Source: Lithodes maja (taxonomy: Eukaryota; Arthropoda; Malacostraca; Decapoda; Lithodidae). Taken from it: a DNA stretch of 64,000 nt. A model generated the notes under the pieces. It worked only from the letters and a program-made list of their open reading frames with translations. It was not told the DNA's origin and made no database searches. Position 1 is the first letter of the stretch; each line of letters starts with the position of its first letter. Where the stretch lies: assembly GCA_037953745.1 (NCBI GenBank), contig JBAKBP010012282.1, positions 1 to 64,000 of the forward strand, read 5' to 3'. Positions 18,254 through 27,737 of this stretch are shown here, piece by piece. A program made the position numbers and the translations under genes.

Positions 18254-20851
18254 ATGGCTACCGTGGCCCCAGTCTTTGCTTTATGCACTACCCCTGCTTG
18301 TGCTGGTATCCCTATTTTTGCGCATACCCTTTGCATAAGGTGTGTTAAATGTCTAGACCGTTCAAGGGGTCTCTGGGTTATGCGTAATTGTTCTTTTTGC
18401 TCCCAATTAGCGATAAAAGTCCTTTGCGATAATGATAAGACCGCAGCAGTAGCGTTACGAGAAGTAAGGCAACAGATGTCAGCATACACTACGATTGTTG
18501 CTCATAAATCACTTCAATGTGATAACGTCCCTCTTTGGGATAAGTTATTATCTGAACACCCTCCCCCTAAACGTTCCTCTAGAGTCACGAGTCATGCACC
18601 GGCGAAGACTGGTCAGGGTTCGGTATCTTCTGCGGCTACACCCAAACGTCCACGAGAGCCTACACCTCCGGCATCCGCCTCATCATCTCGGGCGAGATCT
18701 CGGTCCAGGTCACCTCTCAGACAACAGTCATCTAGTCTTGCCTCTTCACCGGCGAGTAAGAAGAGTAGGACGGAAAGTTCCACCAGTGGTCACGGCGATG
18801 ATTCCTCGAAATCTAAGAGTAGTTCACGATCACATCATAGCCATAAATCCTCCAAAAAGGATTCACATAAAAAGAAGTCCTCCCTACATTCACAAGTTCC
18901 TAGTACCTCTCTTCATACCTCTACCCCAGACAGAGTTTGTGTTAGGTCTCAGGGGTCCAGTGAGGTGCCTTTACCCATAAATATTTTGACCCTGGAATTG
19001 GAAAATTCGGGGGGTTCAAGTCGGGATAATGTGTCTGACTCTCAAGAAAGTGTAGGCCAAGGCCTCGGGGTTTGGCGTTTTGCTCAGCCAGGGCCCGACC
19101 ACCCACGTTCGACTCAAACGAGTCACACAGTAGCTGATGTCCACAGGGACGCGGCGATCCCATCCTCTATTCCTGACTTGTCTTGGCAGCAAGGTACCCC
19201 GGCTTCGGAGGGATCTTCTCAGGAAGAGAAAGACGAAGATTCAATAATTTCGGAAATGGAAGGGCAAGAGTCAGGCTCAGGCTTAGACGCCGCGCAGGAT
19301 ATTAATGATTCACCTGTAAGTTCATCTTCAAATCAATTTGTTACTGCGCAAGAAATTAATGGGCTGCTTACTCAGGCTTTATCTAGATTTTTTGGCCAAC
19401 AACAGGAGGCCCCCACGTTCGACTTGGGGGCTCCCACGACAAGTTCTACGGTACGGCCTCTGATGACTTCGATTGTCTTATCTAAGATCCCTAACCCTCC
19501 CACTATGTCAACATCAGTAGCTACCAAGCCTGCTACGGCGGCATTAACAACTTCCAATGTCAGGGTCATCACGGATGTTAATCCACCCCCTCTAGACAAA
19601 GCACCTGTTAGAAAGGTAGCTATGCCCTTGCTTTATGGACCAGACGAGTCTTGGGTCCTTTTGACCCCCACTAAACCAGAGTTGGCCCAGCCTACCTTGT
19701 CAGGGGAGCTCCCAGTACCGAGTGAGTGGGTCATCCAAGGCAACAAATCAAAGAAATTAAGGGCCTTGGATAATTTGGGAAATGTACTAGATGTAAACAT
19801 TAAGGCTATACCTAGTTATTATCACCAGGACTATTTTGTGTATGCTACTAAGCCAGCTTTACCCCCTGCCTCAGCTTCAAAGCTATTTTCAGACTGGTCT
19901 AAGCTGGATGGGTTTAACGATATTAAGACTTTGTCAGCTCTCACTCCTGAACTTGATTTACAGACCGTCACAGACGAAGCAGCTAATCCTGTTTTGAAGG
20001 TGGGGCAGTTGGGTCCAGGACCTTGGGTAGATTGGGAAATAGAGGCTCAAAACTTTGCAACGACATTTACTTCGAAATCTTCCCACCAGATCCCTCAAGA
20101 TACTCATTCGTGGTTCTCCATGCCTGTAGGGTCTGCAGGCGGAGTCCCGTCAGCTTTGTTTTCTTTCCTAGCTGCCCCTAAAATTAATCTTTGTGAGCTG
20201 AAAGACCCTTTCACTACCCCTACCCCTACTCACCTAGACAGAGAATTTGGGCTCAGGGGGAAAGCTTTTCGCCTGTTCTCCCAATACATAGTGTCTCAAC
20301 AGGTGGCTAAGTCTTTACTACGGTCTACTCAGGCAATCGCAGATGCGGATGCCAGAAGATCGGTTGAACTGTCCCGGCGACTGCTCCTCCAGTCGTCAAT
20401 CCAATCCTTGGGTGACATACGCACCGCCTTGCTTGAGGCGGTACGAGCAAGACAAGACCTCAGAATGTCTTTAGTTCGCAAGCTACCTGATCGCATTGCG
20501 AATCAGGTGGTCATGTCACCAGTGCTTACTCCCTCTCTAATGTCCCCTGAAGTGTGGAGAACGGTGTTCAATATGGCACAGGCTTTTAAGCACAGTCCCA
20601 CCCCTTCTAAGAAACCTACATTTACCTTTCCCAAACCCAGGCCAACTACTAAAGCTCAGCCAGGGGGATCTAAACCCTTTCTTCCGCCTAAATCTTCCCA
20701 CTCCTCCCAAGGTCAGTACAGGCATAAACAGGGTAGGTTTTCAGGTCAGAGAGGACGCGGCCAGCATAAGCCAGGTCAGGGCCAGTCATCGGCCAGCACC
20801 AGCCAGCCGGCGAAGCGTCCAGCACCATCAACCCCACCATCAAAAAACTAA
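18254..20851 (+). CDS. DIRS ORF1, Gag-like protein
   Basis: This 865-residue protein has a Cys-rich N-terminus (about residues 11-60; CTTPAC, CIRCVKC, CSFC) that could bind zinc. A long Ser/Arg/Lys-rich segment follows (RARSRSRSPLRQQSS and a KSSSRSHHSHKSSKKDSHKK-type stretch, about 145-220), then an acidic linker. A conserved-looking globular part occupies about 440-780. The C-terminal tail is basic and Gly/Gln-rich (FSGQRGRGQHKPGQGQ). By position and composition it is the nucleocapsid-like ORF of DIRS elements. Its stop lies 18 nt before the next ORF's start. No frameshift is seen. Confidence 0.85.
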   Translation: MATVAPVFALCTTPACAGIPIFAHTLCIRCVKCLDRSRGLWVMRNCSFCSQLAIKVLCDNDKTAAVALREVRQQMSAYTTIVAHKSLQCDNVPLWDKLLSEHPPPKRSSRVTSHAPAKTGQGSVSSAATPKRPREPTPPASASSSRARSRSRSPLRQQSSSLASSPASKKSRTESSTSGHGDDSSKSKSSSRSHHSHKSSKKDSHKKKSSLHSQVPSTSLHTSTPDRVCVRSQGSSEVPLPINILTLELENSGGSSRDNVSDSQESVGQGLGVWRFAQPGPDHPRSTQTSHTVADVHRDAAIPSSIPDLSWQQGTPASEGSSQEEKDEDSIISEMEGQESGSGLDAAQDINDSPVSSSSNQFVTAQEINGLLTQALSRFFGQQQEAPTFDLGAPTTSSTVRPLMTSIVLSKIPNPPTMSTSVATKPATAALTTSNVRVITDVNPPPLDKAPVRKVAMPLLYGPDESWVLLTPTKPELAQPTLSGELPVPSEWVIQGNKSKKLRALDNLGNVLDVNIKAIPSYYHQDYFVYATKPALPPASASKLFSDWSKLDGFNDIKTLSALTPELDLQTVTDEAANPVLKVGQLGPGPWVDWEIEAQNFATTFTSKSSHQIPQDTHSWFSMPVGSAGGVPSALFSFLAAPKINLCELKDPFTTPTPTHLDREFGLRGKAFRLFSQYIVSQQVAKSLLRSTQAIADADARRSVELSRRLLLQSSIQSLGDIRTALLEAVRARQDLRMSLVRKLPDRIANQVVMSPVLTPSLMSPEVWRTVFNMAQAFKHSPTPSKKPTFTFPKPRPTTKAQPGGSKPFLPPKSSHSSQGQYRHKQGRFSGQRGRGQHKPGQGQSSASTSQPAKRPAPSTPPSKN

Positions 20852-20868
20852 AGTCTCTCTCACTCCCG

Positions 20869-22794
20869 GTGCCAACTTTAAGGCCGGAGGACCCGAGGGT
20901 AGTACAGCCGGCGAACCCTTGTCTGCTAACTGGGTCGTTCCGAACGTGTCACCAGGCATGGCCATTAAACACTTGGGCACGGATGGTGGCTCGCAAAGGC
21001 ATCACTTGGCGGTGGCTCCGGCGACCTCGCTTACGTCAGCCGACAACGGCGAATGTTGTTTCTTTAGAGGTGGAGTCACTGGTCCAGGAAATGATTGTCA
21101 AGAATGTCATCATCCCGGTCCCCCCAAATTACCCTGTATTCACGTCCAAACTATTTTTGGTTCCCAAAAGGGACAGTGTTCAGATGAGGCCGGTCGTAGA
21201 CCTGTCTTACCTGAACCTTCACATTCACAACGAATCTTTCAGAATGTTAACTGTGCACCAAATCAGGCTAACACTTCCGCCGGGAGGTTGGATGTGCTCA
21301 CTAGACCTGACAGACGCCTATTGGCACGTATCGGTCAACAAAAGATTTCAAAGGTTTTTGGCCTTAAGGATCAGGCACCAAAATTTTGTTTTTCAAAGGA
21401 TGCCGTTCGGTTTGAACCTAGCACCTCGATTATTCACGAAATTAGTCCGGCAAGCCCTGATGCCATTGTTAAAACAGGGGATCAGAGTGTTGTGGTATCT
21501 GGACAACTGGCTGGTGGTGGCAGAGACACAACATTTATGCATAAAACATGTCAATATTATTTTAAATCATGTCAAAACTCTAGGCTTCAAGGTAAATCTG
21601 GTAAAGTCAAACCTTGTTCCCTCACGAGTAATTCAGTGGATAGGGCTGGTCTGGGACACAGCCGCTCTCACTCTGAGTCAGAGTGTGGACAATCGCAACA
21701 GGTTTCGCAGGAAACTGTTCATGTTTCTTCACAGTCTGACTACGACGCGAAGGGTCTGGGAATCTCTGGTCGGCTCTCTCAACTGGATTCAACTAACTGT
21801 CAAGTTGGGCCGGTTGAAAGTAAAACGACTAATATTGGAAGGCAACAAATATTTCCCGCTCTTACCGGCGGGAAAATTATGGCCCATCCCGAAATTAATC
21901 CACACCTTACTAGCGGTCTGGGCAAAGAGGAAAACGTTGTACTCAATAATGTCATGGATTTCTCCTCCTCCAACGGTATGGATAGACACGGATGCGTCAG
22001 GCACAATAGGTTGGGGATTTCAATCAAATCAGGGGCACCAGGGTCAGGGGCTTTGGTCCCACTTAGAAATCTCTCACATTAATGTCAAAGAATTACTAGT
22101 CCCCTTGTATTTCCTTCAGGCTCACGGCCCGGCATTACGGGGCAAGTCGGTGGCCTTCAGAATGGACAATCTGAATGCGGTTCACTGTATTCAGAAGCAA
22201 GGATCAACGAGGTCCAGGGGGTTGCTAAACGTGTCGGAAGAGATTTTTACTCTAGCCAACAGACTAGAAATTTACCTTCACGCATCTTATCTCCCAGGCG
22301 TAGCGAACGTCTGGGCAGACGCTCTGTCCCGGAGACAGAGCACAACAGTAGAATGGGAGCTCAAGCAACCCATTTTCAACCTAATGATTGCAGAGCTCTC
22401 CCATCCACAAGTGGATCTTTTTGCGTCCGAGGAGACTCACAAACTCCCTCTATACCTCACCCGCCGGTCGATAACGCCGGCAGGGGGGCCAGACGCCCTA
22501 GTGACAGACTGGAACAGATGGAGCTCCATCTATCTGTTTCCACCGCCAGATGCGTCACTAATGTGCCACGTAGTGAACAAACTACGAGATTATCGAGGCT
22601 TAGTCTCACTAATCGCGCCCCTGTGGCCGGCGCAGTTGTGGTACCAGCAATTGAAAACGTGGTGCCCGGACCCGGTATCGCTCCCGGTCGGGTATTTCCA
22701 CTTAGACACGATTGGCAACCTAGCGACCTCGCTGACTTTTGCATTATGGACATTCAGAAGGCCAAGTGGCTGGCACCATACGGTAGAGATGTGA
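20869..22794 (+). CDS. DIRS ORF2: reverse transcriptase, RNase H, methyltransferase-like
   Basis: A 641-residue protein. The RT spans about 75-270 (KLFLVPKRDSVQMRPVVDLS, WMCSLDLTDAYWHVSV, RMPFGLNLAPRLFTKL). The catalytic box is YLDN (residues 210-213; codons at 21496-21507), so the second Asp of YxDD is Asn, one G-to-A change from Asp. RNase H covers about 365-490 with Asp (WIDTDAS), Glu (NVKELL), Asp (FRMDNLNAV) and Asp (NVWADALSR). The C-terminal part (HPQVDLFAS, YLFPPPDASL, LIAPLWPAQLWYQ) matches the region called methyltransferase-like in DIRS elements. It overlaps ORF3 by 442 nt. YLDN could be natural to the family or could inactivate this copy. Confidence 0.92.
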   Translation: MPTLRPEDPRVVQPANPCLLTGSFRTCHQAWPLNTWARMVARKGITWRWLRRPRLRQPTTANVVSLEVESLVQEMIVKNVIIPVPPNYPVFTSKLFLVPKRDSVQMRPVVDLSYLNLHIHNESFRMLTVHQIRLTLPPGGWMCSLDLTDAYWHVSVNKRFQRFLALRIRHQNFVFQRMPFGLNLAPRLFTKLVRQALMPLLKQGIRVLWYLDNWLVVAETQHLCIKHVNIILNHVKTLGFKVNLVKSNLVPSRVIQWIGLVWDTAALTLSQSVDNRNRFRRKLFMFLHSLTTTRRVWESLVGSLNWIQLTVKLGRLKVKRLILEGNKYFPLLPAGKLWPIPKLIHTLLAVWAKRKTLYSIMSWISPPPTVWIDTDASGTIGWGFQSNQGHQGQGLWSHLEISHINVKELLVPLYFLQAHGPALRGKSVAFRMDNLNAVHCIQKQGSTRSRGLLNVSEEIFTLANRLEIYLHASYLPGVANVWADALSRRQSTTVEWELKQPIFNLMIAELSHPQVDLFASEETHKLPLYLTRRSITPAGGPDALVTDWNRWSSIYLFPPPDASLMCHVVNKLRDYRGLVSLIAPLWPAQLWYQQLKTWCPDPVSLPVGYFHLDTIGNLATSLTFALWTFRRPSGWHHTVEM

Positions 22795-23726
22795 CTAATA
22801 AATTAATCAATCAATATACTCAGTCTACGAAACGTCAGTATCACTCACATTGGCAAGCCTTTACTTCCTGGATTGTCAGAACGGAACAGAATGTGCCGTC
22901 AGTGGCTTTAATTTTCAATTACTTGAATTATCTGTTTGAACAGAAACATTTATCGGTGGTAACTTTAAAAAATCACTTAACTGCAATTAGAGTGCCCTTT
23001 TTAGACCTGACAGGTCTTTCCATACCGGTGGCGGAAGAAACAGGTTTTATGAGAGCTTGTTTTAAACTTCGCCCACCTCCCCGTCAGCTCATGCCTACTT
23101 GGTCTCTCGACAAAGCTTTGTCTTTACTTCACTCTCGTCTGTACCAAAATACTGCAGACTTTGCTTTACTCTTAAAAAAGGCGGTTTTCCTTATGGCTTT
23201 GGCCACCGGGAACAGAGTGTCTGAGCTGGCGGCGATGAGCAACACACCCAATTGCCTTAGGTTTGGTAGACTTAACGAATGTATTTACATTGCGCCTTCC
23301 CCAGGTTTTGTAGCCAAGAATGAGCACAGTGCACACGTGTTTTCAGAGTTCACGGTGCCGGCATTAAAAAGGGGAAAGGTGCATCATAATCTATGTCCAG
23401 TGCAAGCCCTAACCAAATATTTGAGAGTAGCTCCTCTAAACCCCCAAGGTGCTTTATGGGTAGCAAGTACGGGTAAACGCTTACTTAAACGGCGATTAGC
23501 CTCTCTTCTGGTCGAAGTCATTAAAGAGAGTAATCCCGGCGTGGTGCGTAGGGCCCACGATTTACGCAAATGGGCAGCCTCTTTACGTTTCCTGAAAAAC
23601 TTTTCAGTAGAAGATATCGCGTCCACTCAATTGTGGGCGTCTAATCATACGTTTTTGTCTAGATACTTGTCAGTTGCTCTAGACAAACCTTCCTTACCAT
23701 GTATAGCTTTAAGGCAGAGGGTCTAG
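22353..23726 (+). CDS. DIRS ORF3, tyrosine recombinase
   Basis: The open frame is 457 codons in a different frame from ORF2; the true start may be later than the first Met in the overlap. The core-binding region is about 150-245 (KRQYHSHWQAFTSWIV, LKNHLTAIR). Catalytic residues visible: Arg288 (TGNRVSELAAM), His402 and Arg405 (RAHDLRKW), His432 with Trp428 nearby (LWASNHTF), and the nucleophile Tyr438 (SRYLS). It would integrate a circular DNA intermediate by site-specific recombination in place of an integrase, which fits the absence of a target duplication. Confidence 0.93.
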   Translation: MGAQATHFQPNDCRALPSTSGSFCVRGDSQTPSIPHPPVDNAGRGARRPSDRLEQMELHLSVSTARCVTNVPRSEQTTRLSRLSLTNRAPVAGAVVVPAIENVVPGPGIAPGRVFPLRHDWQPSDLADFCIMDIQKAKWLAPYGRDVTNKLINQYTQSTKRQYHSHWQAFTSWIVRTEQNVPSVALIFNYLNYLFEQKHLSVVTLKNHLTAIRVPFLDLTGLSIPVAEETGFMRACFKLRPPPRQLMPTWSLDKALSLLHSRLYQNTADFALLLKKAVFLMALATGNRVSELAAMSNTPNCLRFGRLNECIYIAPSPGFVAKNEHSAHVFSEFTVPALKRGKVHHNLCPVQALTKYLRVAPLNPQGALWVASTGKRLLKRRLASLLVEVIKESNPGVVRRAHDLRKWAASLRFLKNFSVEDIASTQLWASNHTFLSRYLSVALDKPSLPCIALRQRV

Positions 23727-24269
23727 GTGGCCCTACAGTCACTTTTGTTTATTTTACAAAGGGGGGGGGGGGGGGGTGCAGTCAGTTGACATAGGACACC
23801 CTAGACCCCGCCGGAGTATGAGAGCTGTGATACAAATGTAAGGTTAATGTGATATAAAATTTTCTCAGAGAGAAATTGTGCTAGTACAATGTTAGTACAA
23901 AACAACAGGGTTGTTATAGTAGTGTTAACTGCGAAAGCAATTTAATTTTAGAATCAGTGGAGATCCTTTGCAATTTATCTCCACGATTATGTTGGGGTTT
24001 ATGATGTGCACATATAAGCTTATAACTTGTTATTTTTGTCACCACTCGTTGAGTGGGGTGCCTTTGTAACTACAGATCTGTGTTCAGAATCTTTAGGGTT
24101 ACCCATTTTGTCAGGCAGGCTTCTTTGAAGCACGCACCTGCCTGAACCCCCTTTTTCTTGTATTTTTTCGGCGACGCCAATGATTAAATATATATTTTTC
24201 AAGAATAAGAATACTATGTGGTTGTTTTTATTATCTACTTTTCTAGAGTTATGATATGATTACGAATGT
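23727..24269 (+). other. DIRS 3' untranslated region
   Basis: Non-coding. It includes a G17 run at 23760-23776 directly after the recombinase ORF and an AT-rich stretch to the internal complementary region. A 60-codon minus-strand frame here has no features of a gene. Confidence 0.6.
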
Positions 24270-24410
24270 CCCCCTCCAGTCTTAGAAATCAGGCATGTTC
24301 GTCAATGATGGAGGGGCCACTAATAAATTATAGGTTTGACTCCTGTAAGGAGATAAAGAAAACCTAATATTTAGTAGTGGCCCCGTAATCATTGACGACT
24401 GGGGCCCTCC
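24270..24410. repeat. DIRS internal complementary region
   Basis: The left half (GCATGTTCGTCAATGATGGA, GGGGCCACTAATAAAT) is the reverse complement of the left terminus at 16172-16212. The right half (AACCTAATATTTAGTAGTGG, then CCCCGTAATCATTGACG) is the reverse complement of the right terminus at 24750-24822. In the DIRS model this region templates the terminal bases and holds the ends together to form the circle. Its presence with matching ends indicates a structurally intact copy. Confidence 0.92.
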
Positions 24411-24470
24411 CGACCGTCCCCTTCCCATTCGTTGATGTATTAAGGATCTTGGTTTACTTGATATGTCAGT

Positions 24471-24763
24471 GAAGGAGGAATGACGCCTGAATCAGCGTCT
24501 GGTCAGAGATCCACACAAGTACATCCACGATATGATGGAAAGCTTATTAGATAGTTATTCTTATTTTCTTTTTGTTTTTATTTTTTACGAAGTTTTTTCG
24601 TAGTGAGAACCCAATTCATAATGACTGAAGCCATGAGTGAGGTCGCGTGCGCTCATGATGAAGGCTCCTCAGTTTTTAAATGCTCTGCGCGGTAGATTCA
24701 AACTACGGCGGATTAGTGTTTGAAGAGGATGCCTTATGTAATAGGCATGTTCGTCAATGATTA
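24471..24763 (-). repeat. Right inverted terminal repeat of DIRS
   Basis: Reverse complement of 16192-16481, starting GAAGGAGGAATGACGCCTGA. It is followed by a right-specific outer end of about 60 bp to 24822 that the left end lacks, the usual asymmetric extension of DIRS termini. Confidence 0.92.
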
Positions 24764-24832
24764 CGGGGCCACTACTAAATATTAGGTTTTCTTTATCTCC
24801 TTACAGGAGTCAAACCTATAATGAGGGGTATA

Positions 24833-25245
24833 AGGAATTAAGGGGAGTTATTTTTTATGTTTTTTATAGACCCCTTCTCCATCATGTTTAGCTACATTAG
24901 TTGTCAGATTTTAAGACGTTTCCCCCCTCATTCGTTTGGCGATTTGAATCCCTTTCGCTCCATTTCTTTGTCAATATGCAGACTTTTCGTTCCATTAAGA
25001 TGTGGATATCTGGCCATTTACAGGGTCGATAATGCTTTCATTACAGTCAATTTTAAGACCTTTCGTTCCAGTTAGGTGTCTATTTTCTCCTGGTGAGCGC
25101 TAGCGAGCTTGTAATTTAGGGGGAACCAGGCCGGAACATTTGTCTACGGAAAAATATACACATTTATCTCGATGGGGGGTCAAGGGGTATTTTTCTAAGA
25201 TTAATGGAGGTCTAGGAAACAAACTAAAAGCCTCCCCTTAGCTAA
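24833..25245 (+). repeat. Interspersed repeat of the GGGG-TIR MITE group
   Basis: Same family and orientation as 15830-16165 (GTTGTCAGATTTTAAGACG, AGTTAGGTGTCTATTTTCTC, TGGTGAGCGCTAGCGAG). Lying on the other side of the DIRS element, the two copies bracket it. The DIRS may have landed between neighbouring copies or within a longer repeat of this family. Confidence 0.7.
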
Positions 25246-25282
25246 CAGGAGAGCCTAAACTACTTCAAGTGAGTGATTGTCC

Positions 25283-25490
25283 GTGCGTGTGTGTGTGTGT
25301 GTGTGTAAGTGTATGTGTGTGTGTGCAGTTAGCGGAACCTGCGTGTGTGTGTGTGTGACTCACTAGGATGTGTATGTTTTAGTCTTTTCTGTTGCGAATA
25401 TCTGCTATGAAACATGATCTTGGGATATCTTCTATGGAACCTATACAACACACACACACACACATACACACACACACACACACACATACA
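25283..25490. repeat. GT and CA microsatellites
   Basis: GT runs at 25285-25325 and 25343-25356, then CA runs at 25448-25490 interrupted by CATACA. The CA tract directly abuts the 5' end of the SINE at 25491. Confidence 0.9.
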
Positions 25491-25853
25491 GCCCGTAGCC
25501 TAGTATGTAGAGCTCTCGTCTCACAAACAAGGGGTCGGGGGTTCAATCCCCGGCCGGGCGGAGACAAATTGGGCTTGTCTCCTTTCATGTGTTAGCCTCA
25601 GTTCACCTAGCTGTAAATAGGTACCTGGAATAAGTGGACAACGTTGTGACGTCCCATCTGGGGTTGGCAAAAATGGTACAAGGCGAGATGGGTATCATAT
25701 GGTTCACCTAAGCTGATGGCTACCTAAGCCTTCGGGCGAGACGGTACCGAATATAGTGAGAATGGTACCATACAGATCCACCCTAAGCCTTCGTTTCCGA
25801 TGTCGCCAATTGGCTAAAATACAGACTACACACACATCCACAGCCATTCCAAC
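25491..25853 (+). mobile_element. tRNA-derived SINE, copy 1
   Basis: The head is GCCCGTAGCCTAGTATGTAG with an A box and GGGGTTCAATCC as B box, followed by a 290-bp body that includes CTGTAAATAGGTACCTGG and GTGACGTCCCATCTGGGGTT. It is the same length (363 bp) as copy 2 at 26847-27209 and about 98 percent identical. The head closes like a tRNA pseudoknob but carries a 2-nt A-box variation, so it is a SINE and not a tRNA gene. Confidence 0.85.
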
Positions 25854-26098
25854 AGTACATAAAACACTTAACATGCATTTCACGCAATACATTCCCAGTT
25901 AAGGAAGCGCGATAATAATGAGCTTAGCTCGCATTGCGTGGATTCCCCTTGACGAACAAGTAACTGAGTAACTGAGTAACATACCATGTAGGCCCACACA
26001 AAAAAAATCTAACTCGACTCTGTGGGAGGCACTTGTCACAGGCAGCTCTGCCATTTGTCTCACTCATCCACATAAAAAAAATTCAAAATGGTCACTGA

Positions 26099-26438
26099 TT
26101 AACCCTCTCCGAAATATGACGCGATTTTGAGCCTATTGGAGATACTTTAAAGCCTTTGTTACCATCAGGGGTATTTATAAACCTTTAGTTTAGTTACTTC
26201 AACCTCTGCAGTTGTCTTTGAGTTAGCTGTGTTGAGCCTATTGGGGATACTTTAAAGCCTTTGTTACCATCAGGGGTATTTAGAAACCTTTAGTTTAGTT
26301 ACTTCAACCTCTGCAGTTGTCTTTGAGTTAGCTGTGGGCAGACAACTAATTTTGGAGAGGTAATTATAAGAGTGAGAGCACTCTATTTCTTATTGCTAAT
26401 CTGGCAACCTCTGCGTCATATGAGCGTGAAAGGGTTAA
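26099..26438 (+). mobile_element. TTAA-flanked MITE (family T) with two 105-bp units
   Basis: Both ends are TTAACCCT/AGGGTTAA, a piggyBac-like signature. Inside, a 105-bp segment starting GAGCCTATTGG (26129 and 26234) is present twice. Total length 340 bp equals a 235-bp core plus 105. Relatives are 34042-34801 (reverse) and 36814-37050. Confidence 0.85.
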
Positions 26439-26468
26439 TATGGCATTGGTTGAAATCTACAGTAGTCG

Positions 26469-26642
26469 TTATTATGGTCTACTGGTTGAATTGTCTGTGA
26501 ACCTATTATATCCTCACTTAGTTCTGGTTCTGTTCTGATCTACCAGGTTCCCAGGTTATTATGGTCTACTGGTTGAATTGTCCGTGAACCTATTATATCC
26601 TCACTTAGTTCTGGTTCTGTTCTGTTCTACCAGGTTCCCAGC
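26469..26642. repeat. 87-bp tandem duplication
   Basis: Two copies of a segment starting TTATTATGGTCTACTGGTTG (26469 and 26556), with two mismatches. No coding content; it sits between the family-T MITE and a CA-rich tract. Confidence 0.85.
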
Positions 26643-26689
26643 TTATTATCTTCCCACTGGAATTAGTAGTTATGCAACCCTTTATAACA

Positions 26690-26846
26690 CACATACACAG
26701 ACACACATAAATAAAACACACATACACAAGCAAACACACACACACACACACACACGGACAAACAAGCACATACACACACACACATAGAAGCAAACAAACT
26801 CCTACACAAACACACTTGCGCACAAACAAACACATACACAAACACA
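26690..26846. repeat. CA-rich microsatellite tract
   Basis: Impure CA/ACAA repeats directly 5' of the second SINE copy, the same association seen for copy 1. Confidence 0.85.
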
Positions 26847-27209
26847 GCCTGTAGCCTAGTGGTAGAGCTCTCGTCTCACACACGAGGGGTCGGGGGTTCA
26901 ATCCCCGGCCGGGCGGAGACAAATTGGGCTTGTCTCCTTTCATGTGTTAGCCTCAGTTCACCTAGCTGTAAATAGGTACCTGGAATAAGTGGACGACGTT
27001 GTGACGTCCCATCTGGGGTTGGCAAAAATGGTACAAGGTGAGATGGGTATCATATGGTTCACCTAAGCTGATGGCTACCTAAGCCTTCGGGCGAGACGGT
27101 ACCGAATATAGTGAGAATGGTACCATACAGATCCACCCTAAGCCTTCGTTTCCGATGTCGCCAATTGGCTAAAAATACAGACTACACACACATCCACAGC
27201 CATTCCAAC
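26847..27209 (+). mobile_element. tRNA-derived SINE, copy 2
   Basis: The head GCCTGTAGCCTAGTGGTAGA keeps the more canonical A box (TAGTGGTAGAGC) and the B box GGTTCAATCC. The body is as in copy 1. Preceded by a CA tract. Confidence 0.85.
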
Positions 27210-27359
27210 GATACATATAACACCTACACATATAGGAGGCGGGAAATAACGAGCATGCTCACTCCCGCAATACAACTAGAGTAAGTACAACTAGAGTAAG
27301 TACACACACACAAAGGTTAAGAAAACTAAATTTTCAGCGTCACTTCATACAATAAATCA

Positions 27360-27600
27360 ACAATTATTATTATTATTATGATGATGAGAGTAGTAGTGAT
27401 GATAGTGAGAGTAGTAGTGATGATTATAATAGTAGTAGTGCTGATCATAGTGACTAGTAGTGATGATGGTGACCGATCGCAGAGTTGGGTATGCAGTTTT
27501 GATTTTGGGCGAAACGGCACGTTTACTTTATTATTATTATTATTATTAGTAGTAGTAGTAGAGTAGTAGTAGTAGTGTAGTAGTATTAGTGTTTATATTC
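27360..27600. repeat. ATT, AGT and GAT trinucleotide microsatellites
   Basis: ATT runs (27363-27378, 27527-27547) with AGT/GAT-rich tracts between and after them (to about 27590). Small open frames here are repeat artefacts. A CT run follows at 27699-27727. Confidence 0.85.
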
Positions 27601-27693
27601 TCACAAGCTCACTCTTATACAATTAGCCTACTCGATTCCATTCATAATTTCGTCTCGCATGCGTGCTCACATAAATGTGCAATTATTCCATTT

Positions 27694-27732
<39 letters not shown>

Positions 27733-27737
<5 letters not shown>

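Larger units (their letters stand above)
16172..24822 (+). mobile_element. DIRS-type tyrosine-recombinase retrotransposon, near complete
   Basis: The element is about 8.65 kb with the DIRS architecture. It has inverted terminal repeats (16192-16481 and 24471-24763), three ORFs (Gag-like; RT-RNase H-methyltransferase-like; tyrosine recombinase) and, before the right terminus, an internal complementary region (24270-24410). That region is the reverse complement of the right end joined to the left end. The two extreme ends share only AT at the crossover point and no target duplication is expected. Outer bases are deduced by comparing the internal complementary region with both ends. Confidence 0.93.

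Noticed and set aside
20919..22082. 387-codon open frame overlapping DIRS ORF2
   Set aside because: It lies in another frame over strongly conserved RT and RNase H codons and shows no domain of its own.
23760..23776. G17 run as a regulatory signal
   Set aside because: A homopolymer next to a stop codon is as easily slippage or a sequencing artefact; no partner motif supports a role.
25491..25562. tRNA genes at 25491, 26847, 15455 and 35868
   Set aside because: Each is tRNA-like only in promoter boxes and is followed by SINE body or lacks proper stems, so they were kept as SINE heads.
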